Part shown: positions 54,658 through 62,119 of the stretch, piece after piece
How the letters are laid out: each line of letters begins with the position of its first letter
Position numbering within the stretch: the stretch's first letter is position 1
NCBI GenBank assembly: GCA_963751955.1
Contig: CAVVWM010000004.1
Span: forward strand, 19,302 to 83,301
Origin: JABDIY01 sp963751955
GTDB taxonomy: Bacteria > Actinomycetota > Acidimicrobiia > Acidimicrobiales > SZUA-35
Direction of reading: 5' to 3'
Length of the DNA: 64,000 nucleotides
Notes under the pieces: model-generated
Database searches by the model: none
What the model saw: the letters and a program-made list of their open reading frames with translations, nothing else
What the model was told of the DNA's origin: nothing
Program-made: the position numbers and the translations under genes

Positions 54658-55680
54658 ATGCCCACAGCGCTCATCACCGGTTCGAGCGGTTACATCGCCA
54701 AACACACGGTGCAACGATTCCTGAATGCCGGCTACCACGTGCGGGGTTCGGTTCGTCGTCTCGAACGGGGCGACGAGGTGCGAGCCGCCGTGAAGCCCGG
54801 CCTCCAAGCCGGCGTCGATCTCGACACCGCGCTCGAGTTCGTCGCTCTCGATCTGGGCTCCGACGACGGCTGGAACGACGCGCTCCAGGGGGTCGACGTG
54901 CTCGTGCACATGGCATCGCCCTTTCCGATCGCCCAACCCAAAGACGAAGACGAACTGATCCGCCCCGCAGTCGACGGAACACTCCGGGCGCTTCGGGCCG
55001 CCCACGCCAACGGAGTCGACCGGGTCGTCCTCACCTCCTCAGCGGTAGCCATCACCGGAGGCCCGGCCCGACCCAACGGCAGCTTCAACGAAGACGACTG
55101 GTCCGACATCAACCACCCCGGGCTCAACGCCTACGGGAAGTCCAAGACACTGGCCGAACGGGCCGCGTGGGACTACGTCGAGAACCAAGCCCCCGACATG
55201 AAGCTCACCACCATCAACCCCGTGTTCGTGCTCGGCGCACCGCTGGATGAGAACTTCGGCAGCTCGATCGAAGTGATCGAACGGATCCTGGGGGCCAAGG
55301 ATCCCGCTGTTCCCGAGATCGGGTTCTCGGTGGTCGACGTCGGCGACATCGCCGAGATGCACCTCCGAGCCGCCCAACGCCCCGAAACCGCCGGGGAACG
55401 GATCGCCGGAGCCACCCGAGGAATGTGGTTCCTCGACATGGCCAAGGTGATCAAGGCCGCCCACCCCGACCGCAAGATCGTCACCCGCAAAGCACCGAAA
55501 CTGCTGCTGCGGGTGCTGGCGCTCTTCGACCCGCAGATCAAGGCCACGCTCCCCTCGCTGGGCCGGATGGACGAAGTCGACAACACCAAAGCCAAAACCC
55601 TGCTCGGCATGGACTTCACCGACCCCGACGAATCCGTCCGCACCTCCGCCGCCTTCTTGATCGACAACAACCTCGTCTGA
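54658..55680 (+). CDS. Extended SDR: NAD(P)-dependent epimerase/reductase
   Basis: A 340-residue extended short-chain dehydrogenase. It has the Rossmann motif ALITGSSGYIAKHTVQRFLN, then NAGYHVRGSVRRLERGDEVR, the VLTSSAVAITGG serine segment, the Y-x3-K catalytic pair LNAYGKSKTLAERAAW and a C-terminal substrate domain. It resembles the dihydroflavonol-reductase/cinnamyl-alcohol group (SDR family 108-like). An unusual feature is the intact sequence next to the damaged R-M genes. A PIR47 copy follows seven bases after the stop. Confidence 0.9.
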   Translation: MPTALITGSSGYIAKHTVQRFLNAGYHVRGSVRRLERGDEVRAAVKPGLQAGVDLDTALEFVALDLGSDDGWNDALQGVDVLVHMASPFPIAQPKDEDELIRPAVDGTLRALRAAHANGVDRVVLTSSAVAITGGPARPNGSFNEDDWSDINHPGLNAYGKSKTLAERAAWDYVENQAPDMKLTTINPVFVLGAPLDENFGSSIEVIERILGAKDPAVPEIGFSVVDVGDIAEMHLRAAQRPETAGERIAGATRGMWFLDMAKVIKAAHPDRKIVTRKAPKLLLRVLALFDPQIKATLPSLGRMDEVDNTKAKTLLGMDFTDPDESVRTSAAFLIDNNLV

Positions 55681-55686
55681 GTCGGA

Positions 55687-55733
55687 CCACATGCGCCGGA
55701 AGTGTTGGAGAGCAACACTTCCGGCGCATCTCG
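55687..55733 (+). repeat. PIR47 copy 20
   Basis: Consensus in the stem: CCACATGCGCC, GGAAGTGTTG-GAGAG-CAACACTTCC, GGCGCATCTCG; both outer arms pair except one base. Confidence 0.95.
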
Positions 55734-55761
55734 AGCTTGTGGGCAGGGGTACGGTTCGGTC

Positions 55762-56112
55762 GTGGCGGAAGTCGAAGACAACACCGATGCTGTCGCTCAC
55801 GGGCCACCCGGCTGGGAACCGTGGCCCGACGACCATGAGCTGACACCATTCCAAGTAGCCGTGGTCGATGCTGTTGAAGCGATGACCTACGGAGAGGTGG
55901 CCACCTACAACGACATCGCCCACGAGATCGGCCGCCCCGGAAGCGCCCAGGCCGTAAGCAATGTCCTCCGCCACGCACCGGATCTTCCGTGGTGGCGAAT
56001 CCTTCCCTCGGACGGCCGGCTCTACCGCACTCATGAGCGGTACCAGCGTCCGCTGCTCGAGGCCGAGGGCCACACGATCACCGCCGATCGGCGGGTTCTC
56101 ACCGATCAGTGA
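55762..56112 (+). CDS. Alkyltransferase-like (MGMT/ATL) protein
   Basis: GTG 55762 (MAEVEDNTDAVAHG) begins a 116-residue protein with the MGMT C-terminal DNA-binding unit: LTPFQVAVVDAVEAMTYGEV, then ATYNDIAHEIGRPGSAQAVS and NVLRHAPDLPWWRILPSDGR. The PCHR active site is PWWR, so the acceptor Cys is replaced by Trp. It is therefore an alkyltransferase-like protein, which flags O6-alkylguanine for nucleotide excision repair instead of repairing it. It follows PIR47 copy 20 and precedes the CIA30 gene. Confidence 0.87.
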   Translation: MAEVEDNTDAVAHGPPGWEPWPDDHELTPFQVAVVDAVEAMTYGEVATYNDIAHEIGRPGSAQAVSNVLRHAPDLPWWRILPSDGRLYRTHERYQRPLLEAEGHTITADRRVLTDQ

Positions 56113-56196
56113 AGATCCACATCCGACAAGTAGACGGCTCCGGTACCTGTGTGCCGGGTCAGGCATGCGGGACACCGGCTTCGTTACTCTTCGCCG

Positions 56197-56928
56197 GTGG
56201 CCACTCCATCAGCCAACATCAAATCGCTCTTGCGTGCCTTCGGGCTGGCCCTTGCCTTTGTGTTGCTGACCGGCTGCGGCGGCGAGACCTCGGCCGACAA
56301 CACCGTGAGCGAGCCCGCCACGGTGGCGCAGACCTCAACCACCCAGTCGACCACCACCACGTCGCCCCCAACCACCGCAACAGAAGACGCCGACGAGACC
56401 GAGCCCACACCAACCGAACAGATCTCCGACTGCGTTCGCTTCACCGACTTCGTTACCGAAGCCGAGCGTGAGGCGTGGCAGACCGTGAACGACAACGTGA
56501 TGGGCGGACGATCCGCGGGCGGGCCTTCGTTCGGCGATGGGCTGATGGTGTTCTCCGGGGAGACCAACACCGACGGCGGCGGGTTCTCATCCGTGCGTCT
56601 GGCGCTCGCACCCGACGCATTGAGCGAGTTCGAACGGGTCGTTGTGCGGGCTCGGCCCGACGGGCGCCAGTACATGATCAACTTCGACGACAACGTGAGC
56701 ACACGAGATCGCCGGGTCTCACACCAGTCACCGCTCGCCTTCGAACCCAGTGACGACTGGCAGGAGGTTTCGGTGTCCTTCGATGAACTGTTCCCTGAGT
56801 TGTTCGGCCGCCCGGTCGACGACCTTCCGTTCGACAAGACCCTCGCAACTGAGATGGGAATCATGATCAACGACGGTCTCGACGGTCCATTCCGCCTCGA
56901 GATCGACTGGATCGACCTCTGCCGCTAG
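56197..56928 (+). CDS. CIA30-domain lipoprotein
   Basis: GTG 56197 (VATPSANIKSLLRAFGLA) gives a 243-residue lipoprotein (lipobox LLTGCGG) with a Ser/Thr/Glu-rich linker. The C-terminal CIA30-like beta-sandwich has VNDNVMGGRSAGGPSFGDGL, MVFSGETNTDGGGFSSVRLA, RVVVRARPDGRQYMINFDDN and the end PFRLEIDWIDLCR. CIA30 domains are found in complex I assembly factors and in many bacterial surface proteins. The final 44 coding bases are duplicated at 61675-61718. Confidence 0.82.
   Translation: MATPSANIKSLLRAFGLALAFVLLTGCGGETSADNTVSEPATVAQTSTTQSTTTTSPPTTATEDADETEPTPTEQISDCVRFTDFVTEAEREAWQTVNDNVMGGRSAGGPSFGDGLMVFSGETNTDGGGFSSVRLALAPDALSEFERVVVRARPDGRQYMINFDDNVSTRDRRVSHQSPLAFEPSDDWQEVSVSFDELFPELFGRPVDDLPFDKTLATEMGIMINDGLDGPFRLEIDWIDLCR
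56876..56919 (+). repeat. 44-bp tract duplicated at 61675-61718
   Basis: The last codons of the CIA30 gene, from GTCTCGACGGTCC to ATCGACCTC, are identical base for base with 61675-61718. The second copy directly follows PIR47 copy 25, whose right end is GTCTCG. The duplication thus joins at a shared GTCTCG. Confidence 0.92.
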
Positions 56929-56931
56929 CTT

Positions 56932-56957
56932 CACCCAACGTGTAGGCGCTACGACGC
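56932..56957 (+). repeat. 26-bp flank of PIR47 copy 21 shared with copy 26
   Basis: CACCCAACGTGTAG then a G/A difference, CGCTACGACGC, matches 62094-62119 with one mismatch, and continues into the repeats. The stop codon of the gene at 61781 lies inside this tract at the second location. Confidence 0.9.
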
Positions 56958-57004
56958 CGACATGGGTCGAAAGTGTTGGAGAGCAACACTTCCGGCGCAT
57001 GTCG
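56958..57004 (+). repeat. PIR47 copy 21
   Basis: CGACATGGGTCGAAAGTGTT... with loop GAGAG, right arm CAACACTTCCGGCGCATGTCG. Copy 26 is nearly identical. Confidence 0.93.
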
Positions 57005-57016
57005 ACCCGCACCACA

Positions 57017-57340
57017 TCAACCGCAGTCGGTTGCCACTGCCAGTGCACTACAGACCTGTTCCATCCGAGCGCCGCCCAGCGTTCCCATCCGCTCGGTGAG
57101 AACACCGACCGAGACCGACTCGACAGAATCGAGATTGACGGCGCTCGCGAGCGGCACCGGATCCTCTCCGGGCTCGAGCACCACTTCGCTCGGGAGCCCT
57201 CGAATCGTGGTGGTGCATGGAGCGACGAGCGCACGCCGCAGCCGCGGGATCGCTACGTCGCGAGTGAGGACAACGACGGGGCGTCGGCCGACTCCGGGGA
57301 GCTCACACCACCACACCTCACCTCGCTTGGGAAGATCCAT
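57017..57340 (-). CDS. MazF/PemK-type toxin
   Basis: A 107-residue protein: MDLPKRGEVWWCELPGVGRR, then PVVVLTRDVAIPRLRRALVA, CTTTIRGLPSEVVLEPGEDP and ASAVNLDSVESVSVGVLTER, the fold of sequence-specific mRNA interferases. The P-V-V-V-L-[ST]-R strand is the usual landmark. ATG 57340 overlaps the antitoxin stop (ATGA, 57338-57342 region), as in MazEF operons. PIR47 copies lie at both sides of the pair. Confidence 0.92.
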   Translation of the reverse strand: MDLPKRGEVWWCELPGVGRRPVVVLTRDVAIPRLRRALVAPCTTTIRGLPSEVVLEPGEDPVPLASAVNLDSVESVSVGVLTERMGTLGGARMEQVCSALAVATDCG

Positions 57341-57579
57341 CAGCTCGCACCGGCCGCGTCTCGGAACGAGGAGAGATCACCCCACTCGTCGGGCTCGGTT
57401 ATCGGACGGGCGGCGTAGGCGGTCTCGTACGCCTCGTCCACCTCAGCCCTCCGGTACTGGCCAAGCAGCGCCGCCAGTGCGGCATCGACCAGCTCGGCAT
57501 CATTCGAACCAACACCGGTGCTGCGCGCATCTGCGAGCAACACGCTGTCCACGGTCGTGCTGATCCTCGTTCGAGCCAT
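57340..57579 (-). CDS. MazE-like antitoxin (ribbon-helix-helix type)
   Basis: A 79-residue protein: MARTRISTTVDSVLLADARS, then SNDAELVDAALAALLGQYRR and an acidic end with ITEPDEWGDLSSFRDAAG. The short N-terminal strand plus two helices suggests ribbon-helix-helix DNA binding, and the C-terminus would wrap the toxin. It is translationally coupled to the toxin gene. No operator is obvious in the short 5' region before PIR47 copy 22. Confidence 0.85.
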   Translation of the reverse strand: MARTRISTTVDSVLLADARSTGVGSNDAELVDAALAALLGQYRRAEVDEAYETAYAARPITEPDEWGDLSSFRDAAGAS

Positions 57580-57645
57580 GCGACAAGTATGCCACTTCTA
57601 TGCCATTCTTTCCAACGAATACACGGCGGCCCGCGCCTGCGCTGG

Positions 57646-57692
57646 CGACATGCGTCGGAAGTGTTGGAGAGCAACACTTCCGGCGCATCTCG
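57646..57692 (+). repeat. PIR47 copy 22
   Basis: CGACATGCGTC, GGAAGTGTTG-GAGAG-CAACACTTCC, GGCGCATCTCG; near consensus. Confidence 0.95.
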
Positions 57693-57720
57693 GGGTGAGC
57701 GTGGGCTACCGAAGCCGGCT

Positions 57721-58455
57721 TCAGAGGTAGGTAGCCGCAGCCAACAGCAGCCCGAGACCGGCGACGAAGCCGACGAATCCCAGCACCTTGCTGGTGAGCG
57801 CGGATGTGGTGGTGAGCTCGGGCAGCAGGTCGGTGGCGCCGATGTATGCGAAGTTCCCCGCCGCGAACGGGACGAGGAAGATCACCTCGACCGAGCCGGA
57901 AAGGGCGTAGGCAACGAGTCCCCCGGCAAGAAACGTTGAGCCCGACAACACGTTGTATGCCAGCGCACTTCGTCGAGACCAGCCGCTATTGATGAGAATG
58001 CCGAAGTCGCCGAGCTCCTGAGGGATCTCATGTGCTGCGGCCGCGGCCCAGGCGATCAGCCCGGTGCGGTGATCGATGAAGAATGCACTGGCCACCGACA
58101 GTCCGCCTATGAAGTTGTGAAGCCCGTCGGCGATCAGAATGAGATGTCCCATCGGCCGGTGTTCCGATGGTGCCCGATGACAGTGATGCCAGTGCAGGCA
58201 TTGTTCGAGCACGAAGAAGCCGGTGAACCCGCCCAGGAACCAGATCCACACGGCCTGACGGTTGCCGAGCTCGTCGATCGCATTCGGAAGCATGTGCAAG
58301 AACGCACCGCCGAGTAGCGATCCAGCCGCCAGGGCCACCAGCGGCACGATGAGGCGATCCAGGGTGTTCTCGGGCAGGACCAGCGCGACGCTGCCCACCA
58401 TCGCAATTGCGCTCATGGCCACGCCCAACACGACGATCCAGGTCAGGGTGCTCAT
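57721..58455 (-). CDS. ZIP-family metal transporter
   Basis: ATG 58455 (MSTLTWIVVLGVAMSAIAM) starts a 244-residue, roughly eight-helix ZIP protein. It has the metal-site helices LIADGLHNFIGGLSVASAFF (helix IV, HN...) and AHEIPQELGDFGILINSGWS (helix V, HEIPQE-GD). It takes up Zn2+ or other divalent metals. A His-rich loop (WHHCHRAPSEHRPMGH) lies between helices III and IV. The upstream open frame to 59154 belongs to the antisense of the next gene. Convergent to nothing; PIR47 copy 22 is at its 3' side. Confidence 0.93.
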   Translation of the reverse strand: MSTLTWIVVLGVAMSAIAMVGSVALVLPENTLDRLIVPLVALAAGSLLGGAFLHMLPNAIDELGNRQAVWIWFLGGFTGFFVLEQCLHWHHCHRAPSEHRPMGHLILIADGLHNFIGGLSVASAFFIDHRTGLIAWAAAAAHEIPQELGDFGILINSGWSRRSALAYNVLSGSTFLAGGLVAYALSGSVEVIFLVPFAAGNFAYIGATDLLPELTTTSALTSKVLGFVGFVAGLGLLLAAATYL

Positions 58456-58507
58456 CGGGTGCCGGCTCGGGTGTGGGCTGCGCGGGCGAGGTCTGCCGAG
58501 CAGCGGT

Positions 58508-59317
58508 CTACGACGCGGTGGCAATGAGCCGGCCGCCATGGCGCTCCATGGCTGCTTCAACCAGATCCGGGTGGTGGTGGCCACAGGCGACAACGAGAAC
58601 CTCATCGGGTTCCAGGGCGATCTCTCGTAGCTTCTCGTGTGAATCGAACTCCTCGCTGGCCCTGAAGACGCCCAGGTAACCGCCCAACATGGTCCCCCCA
58701 AGCGCGGTTGCGGCGCCGATGGCTGCGACGCCGGCAAGACCGATGCCCGGCACTGCGACCGCGAACAATGCCACGCCGGCCAGAACACCGACGCCGGCCC
58801 CGCCGAGGACGCCTGCTTCCACATCATGGCCAAGGTCGACTTCTTCATCGCGTTCGAACACTGCGTGATCACCATGGCGAAGAGCAACACCCAGGTGTTC
58901 GCTTCCAAGGCCCACCTCTCTGAGTTCCTTGATCGCTGCCTCTGCGGCCTCGCGGCTGGGGAGGATGGCTGCGATGTGGTCGTGGGAACCATGGGCGGCC
59001 GTCTCCTCATCGGTGGCAACGACCCGATGAAGGTGGCGGACGATCTCGGCTTCCTCGGCTGATGCGTTGGGGCCGAACGGGGTGGTGAACGTGCCGACCG
59101 GCGTACCGTCGCGGGTGGCGACCGCCAACAGCAATGCTTCGTCGCCTGGGTCACTCTGACCTTCGAAGCGGACGAGTTCCATCACCCTCAGTGCGTCGGG
59201 CTCGTAGTCGACTCCCCGCTTGGAGTCGTGGAGAACCTTGCCCGATGCGGTGAGGTCAGCGACGAAGCCAGCGTCAGCCAACCGGCGTTGAGTTTCAGAA
59301 AGTGTGTCAAGTGCCAT
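58508..59317 (-). CDS. Hypothetical protein with stress-protein 17M-like and glycine-zipper regions
   Basis: From ATG 59317 (MALDTLSETQRRLADAGFVA) the product is 269 residues. Residues ~1-95 resemble a small YCII/phosphoribosyl-like domain (GKVLHDSKRGVDYEPDALRV). A central unit (HIAAILPSREAAEAAIKELR, then EVGLGSEHLGVALRHGDHAV) looks like the general-stress 17M domain. A Gly/Ala-rich zipper (GVLGGAGVGVLAGVALFAVA, then VPGIGLAGVAAIGAATALGG) follows and a second alpha/beta unit ends it. Possibly membrane-associated. Assignment is weak. Confidence 0.65.
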   Translation of the reverse strand: MALDTLSETQRRLADAGFVADLTASGKVLHDSKRGVDYEPDALRVMELVRFEGQSDPGDEALLLAVATRDGTPVGTFTTPFGPNASAEEAEIVRHLHRVVATDEETAAHGSHDHIAAILPSREAAEAAIKELREVGLGSEHLGVALRHGDHAVFERDEEVDLGHDVEAGVLGGAGVGVLAGVALFAVAVPGIGLAGVAAIGAATALGGTMLGGYLGVFRASEEFDSHEKLREIALEPDEVLVVACGHHHPDLVEAAMERHGGRLIATAS

Positions 59318-59393
59318 GCCTGATCCTCGGATCAAGATGCCCATTTCCAATAGAGCCATACGTCATGGCCGCCCGAGTGCCATTCGACACGGT

Positions 59394-59440
59394 CCACATG
59401 CGTCGGAAGTGTTGGAGAGCAACACTTCCGACGCGTGTCG
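59394..59440 (+). repeat. PIR47 copy 23
   Basis: CCACATGCGTC, GGAAGTGTTG-GAGAG-CAACACTTCC, GACGCGTGTCG; near consensus. Confidence 0.93.
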
Positions 59441-59473
59441 AGCGGGGACTTTGGACCCTAGGGGCGGCGAGCT

Positions 59474-59497
59474 GACTATTCTAGATTGAGAATAGTC
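59474..59497. promoter_or_regulatory. PadR operator candidate
   Basis: GACTATTCT-AGATTG-AGAATAGTC is a perfect 9-bp inverted repeat around six bases, AT-rich, directly followed by AGGAGG (59498-59503). It overlaps the likely transcript start of the padR gene, so binding would block initiation. Confidence 0.7.
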
Positions 59498-59513
59498 AGG
59501 AGGTTGAAGAGCA

Positions 59514-60057
59514 GTGTCGTCGAAACGGGCCATTCTCGGATTGCTGGTCGAACAGCCACTCCACGGGTACGGGGTCGAGCGGTTGATCGAACAGCGAGGC
59601 ATGCGCAAGTGGACCTCGATCGGGTTCTCGTCGATCTACCACATACTCGACCAACTGGTCGCCGACGGACTGGCCGAGGCTGTCGTGGAGCCTGCACCGG
59701 GCCGGGGCAAGGAACGCCGGGTCCATCACGTCACCACCCTCGGTCGACAGCAATGGACCGACGAAACGCTGCAGGCACTGTCCACGGTCACCGAAACCGA
59801 CAGCGAATTCTTGACCGCTCTTTCCTGTCTGCCGTTGCTCGACCACAAGGACGCGGCCCGAGCCCTGGAGCAACGCCATGGCCTCACTGGAAGAACAGAT
59901 CGAGGCGCTGGATCACGACCGGGCCGAGGTCGAGCCGGTTCCCAACTTCGTGGGCGCCATGTTCGACTACACCAGATCCCGGCTCACCGCAGCCCACTCC
60001 TGGCTCACCGCATTTCTCCACGATTTCACCACTACACGACTGGAGGTCAAACCATGA
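59514..60057 (+). pseudogene. PadR-family regulator (long AphA-like class), one frameshift
   Basis: GTG 59514 starts MSSKRAILGLLVEQPLHGYG, then VERLIEQRGMRKWTSIGFSS and IYHILDQLVADGLAEAVVEP, the winged helix. Near 59875 the native C-terminal helix moves to the +1 frame, MASLEEQIEALDHDRAEVEP then NFVGAMFDYTRSRLTAAHSW, and stops at 60055-60057. Reading on in the first frame runs, by chance, straight into the next gene without a stop. The regulator probably controls itself and the GyrI-like gene through the palindrome at 59474. The shift needs one base. Confidence 0.85.
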
Positions 60058-60665
60058 CCAGCATCGACCTGAAGAAGACCTATCGGGAGCACTACACCGC
60101 CAAGAAGACCCCGGCGGTGGTGGAGGTTCCCGCCCGCCCGTTCCTGATGATCGACGGAGCCGGCGACCCCAACACCGCACAGGAGTACATCGACGCCATC
60201 CAGACGCTGTACCCCATGGCCTACGGGCTGCGAGCGGTGGTCAAAGAAGCCACCGGCGACGCCTACACCGTGATGCCGCTGGAGGGATTGTGGTGGACCG
60301 AAGACATGCGCGACTTCGACCCCGCCGACAAGTCGAACTGGCTGTGGACCGCCATGATCTGCCTGCCCGACGCCGTGACCCAGTCGATGTTCGACGACGT
60401 CCTCGCCGCCGTCAGCGCCAAGAAGGGGCTGCCGTCGGGCGACAAGGTGCGGTTCGAAATCTACACCGAGGGCACCGCCGCTCAGATCCTGCACATCGGC
60501 TCCTACTCCGAAGAGCAGCCGGCCATCGCTGCGCTGCACGACTTCATCATCACCGGCGGTCACCGGCTTTCGGGCAAACATCACGAGATCTACCTGTCCG
60601 ACCCCCGCCGGACCGACGCCGCCAAGCTGAAGACCATCATCCGTCAACCCTTCGCCGACAACTGA
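60054..60665 (+). CDS. GyrI-like small-molecule-binding protein
   Basis: ATG 60054 overlaps the PadR stop (ATGA). The 203 residues match GyrI-like/SOUL-type proteins: KKTPAVVEVPARPFLMIDGA, then YPMAYGLRAVVKEATGDAYT, PLEGLWWTEDMRDFDPADKS and HIGSYSEEQPAIAALHDFII. Such domains bind bulky drugs or cations; with a PadR partner the pair may act in drug sensing. No effector gene is adjacent. Confidence 0.87.
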   Translation: MTSIDLKKTYREHYTAKKTPAVVEVPARPFLMIDGAGDPNTAQEYIDAIQTLYPMAYGLRAVVKEATGDAYTVMPLEGLWWTEDMRDFDPADKSNWLWTAMICLPDAVTQSMFDDVLAAVSAKKGLPSGDKVRFEIYTEGTAAQILHIGSYSEEQPAIAALHDFIITGGHRLSGKHHEIYLSDPRRTDAAKLKTIIRQPFADN

Positions 60666-60738
60666 CCTGCTTGCCCCGATCGGGTTCATCTGGCCCGAAC
60701 AGATTGCGTGAGGTTGCGTTGCCTTCCACCCTGTAGGT

Positions 60739-61173
60739 ATGACTTCAGACCACGAGCCGGAGAACTGCATCTTCTGTGAGATCGTCGCCGGGCAGTCACC
60801 GGCGAGCGTGTTTCACGAGGACGACTGGACGCTGGGCTTCATGACCATCGCACCGGTGAACAGCGGCCACGCCCTGATCATCCCGAAACGCCATGCCGTC
60901 GGACTGGGCGACCTCGACCCCGAAGACGGGCGGCGCGTGTGGGATGTCGCTCACCGAACCGCTGCCGCAATCCGGGGCTCGGGCGTCCGCTGCGAGGGCG
61001 TCAACCTCTTCCTGGCCGACGGCAGGGCTGCGTTCCAACAGGTCTTCCATGTGCATATGCATGTGGTGCCCCGGTTTGCGGGCGACCCGTTCCGCATCGA
61101 CCTCGGCCTGAACGCCCCTCCGTCCCGAGATCAGCTCGACGACACCGCCACCCGCATCAGAGCCCAGCTGTAA
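60739..61173 (+). CDS. HIT-family hydrolase
   Basis: A 144-residue HIT protein: CIFCEIVAGQSPASVFHEDD (with the Cys pair of the Zn-binding HINT/Fhit-like branch), NSGHALIIPKRHAVGLGDLD and the triad HVHMHV at His104, His106 and His108. These hydrolyse AMP-amino or dinucleotide substrates. Its 3' two-thirds recur as a truncated relic at 22557-22818 beside another PIR47 copy. PIR47 copy 24 follows five bases after the stop. Confidence 0.93.
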   Translation: MTSDHEPENCIFCEIVAGQSPASVFHEDDWTLGFMTIAPVNSGHALIIPKRHAVGLGDLDPEDGRRVWDVAHRTAAAIRGSGVRCEGVNLFLADGRAAFQQVFHVHMHVVPRFAGDPFRIDLGLNAPPSRDQLDDTATRIRAQL

Positions 61174-61177
61174 GGGA

Positions 61178-61224
61178 CCACATGCGCCGGAAGTGTTGGA
61201 GAGCAACACTTCGGGCACGTCTCG
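61178..61224 (+). repeat. PIR47 copy 24
   Basis: CCACATGCGCCGGAAGTGTT... with loop GAGAG, right arm CAACACTTCGGGCACGTCTCG (one G change in the stem). Confidence 0.9.
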
Positions 61225-61230
61225 ATTGGA

Positions 61231-61530
61231 CTATGAGTTGGCCTTCTTCTCCCGGGCTCGCTCCTGGGCCAGGAATGCCTGATAGCGGCGGTTCTCAGTT
61301 CCTTCGTCGCCGATGAAGTAGTAAGCAACGTGGAAGGCCAGTGCAACGCCCCACCCCAGCGTGATCCAGAAGGCCGCGGTGGGGACGATTATCCACATGA
61401 AGGCGTTGATGATCACGTACGTGGCCACGTGCCACATCACGTCGGTGAAGTCCTTCACCCGTCGGGCTGCTCGTTCCTCGGGTGTGCTCGGCGTGTCGAT
61501 CTCTGGTGTGTTTGGTGTCTTGGTGGCCAT
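61231..61530 (-). CDS. 2TM-domain protein
   Basis: ATG 61530 follows GGAGGAAACGAAC, so the product is 99 residues (MATKTPNTPEIDTPSTPEER). A basic stretch, two membrane helices (DVMWHVATYVIINAFMWIIV, then AAFWITLGWGVALAFHVAYY) and an acidic-basic tail (RYQAFLAQERAREKKANS) match the '2TM' family of small membrane proteins, some of which sit next to sensor kinases. None is near. The N-terminal Thr/Pro segment is unordered. Confidence 0.85.
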   Translation of the reverse strand: MATKTPNTPEIDTPSTPEERAARRVKDFTDVMWHVATYVIINAFMWIIVPTAAFWITLGWGVALAFHVAYYFIGDEGTENRRYQAFLAQERAREKKANS

Positions 61531-61633
61531 GTTCGTTTCCTCCATCGGATCTGTTGAGCGGATGTGGCTCTCAACCGCCAGTTTCGAGCGCCAGTCTCCA
61601 GAGCGGTAGAGGCCAAAGGCTTGAGGCTCGGAT

Positions 61634-61680
61634 CGAGGTGCGCTGGAAGTGTTGGAGAGCAACACTTCCGACCCGTCTCG
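61634..61680 (+). repeat. PIR47 copy 25
   Basis: GAGGTGCGCT, GGAAGTGTTG-GAGAG-CAACACTTCC, GACCCGTCTCG. Its GTCTCG end is shared with a CIA30 gene end that follows. Confidence 0.93.
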
Positions 61681-61740
61681 ACGGTCCATTCCGCCTCGAG
61701 ATCGACTGGATCGACCTCCGGTTCGAAAACGGCGCCGGTG
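61675..61740 (+). pseudogene. 3'-tail relic of the CIA30 gene
   Basis: From the last bases of PIR47 copy 25 the sequence is identical for 44 bases to the end of the CIA30 gene at 56876-56919 (DGPFRLEIDWIDL), then diverges (RFENGAGAS). Only the last 15 or so codons are present, with no start. It lies directly before the small gene at 61781. Confidence 0.9.
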
Positions 61741-61780
61741 CTAGCGTCGCAGTACAAAGCAATCATCAAAGGGGAATGCG

Positions 61781-62107
61781 ATGCTTCAGTACGTGTGGAG
61801 ATACACCGTGGACCGGGGAAAGCAGAACGAGTTCATCGAATGGCTCAGATCCAATGAAGATGACATGCGGGCCCACACTCGACCGGGCTGGAGCTACATC
61901 GGCACCTGGATGACCGTGGGTGGCTTCGGAAACTACAGCGGCGAATCGAGGTGGGAACTCGAAAGCTACGCCGCCCTTGGCGAAGGGTGGGGCGACGAGA
62001 CCGCTCAGCGAATCCTGAGCGAGTTGTTGATGATGACCGACAACGTGCATCGCGAGGCGATCCTGCTGCGGAACATCAGCGAAGTGAGTTCTGCACCCAA
62101 CGTGTAG
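61781..62107 (+). CDS. Small hypothetical protein, possible dimeric alpha/beta-barrel
   Basis: ATG 61781 follows AAAGGGGAATGCG. The 108 residues begin MLQYVWRYTVDRGKQNEFIE then WLRSNEDDMRAHTRPGWSYI, GTWMTVGGFGNYSGESRWEL and end NISEVSSAPNV. The strand-helix-strand pattern fits the NIPSNAP/ABM-like fold, but no catalytic site is seen. Its stop codon lies in the 26-base tract shared with the region after the CIA30 gene. Confidence 0.6.
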   Translation: MLQYVWRYTVDRGKQNEFIEWLRSNEDDMRAHTRPGWSYIGTWMTVGGFGNYSGESRWELESYAALGEGWGDETAQRILSELLMMTDNVHREAILLRNISEVSSAPNV

Positions 62108-62119
62108 ACGCTACGACGC
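62094..62119 (+). repeat. 26-bp flank of PIR47 copy 26 shared with copy 21
   Basis: Matches 56932-56957 with one mismatch and runs into a nearly identical PIR47. Here it contains the end of the small gene at 61781-62107. Confidence 0.9.

Noticed and set aside
59514..60665. A PadR-GyrI fusion protein in one open frame
   Set aside because: The linker (about 59875-60053) is compositionally wrong, and the +1 frame there encodes a normal PadR C-terminal helix ending at an ATGA overlap.
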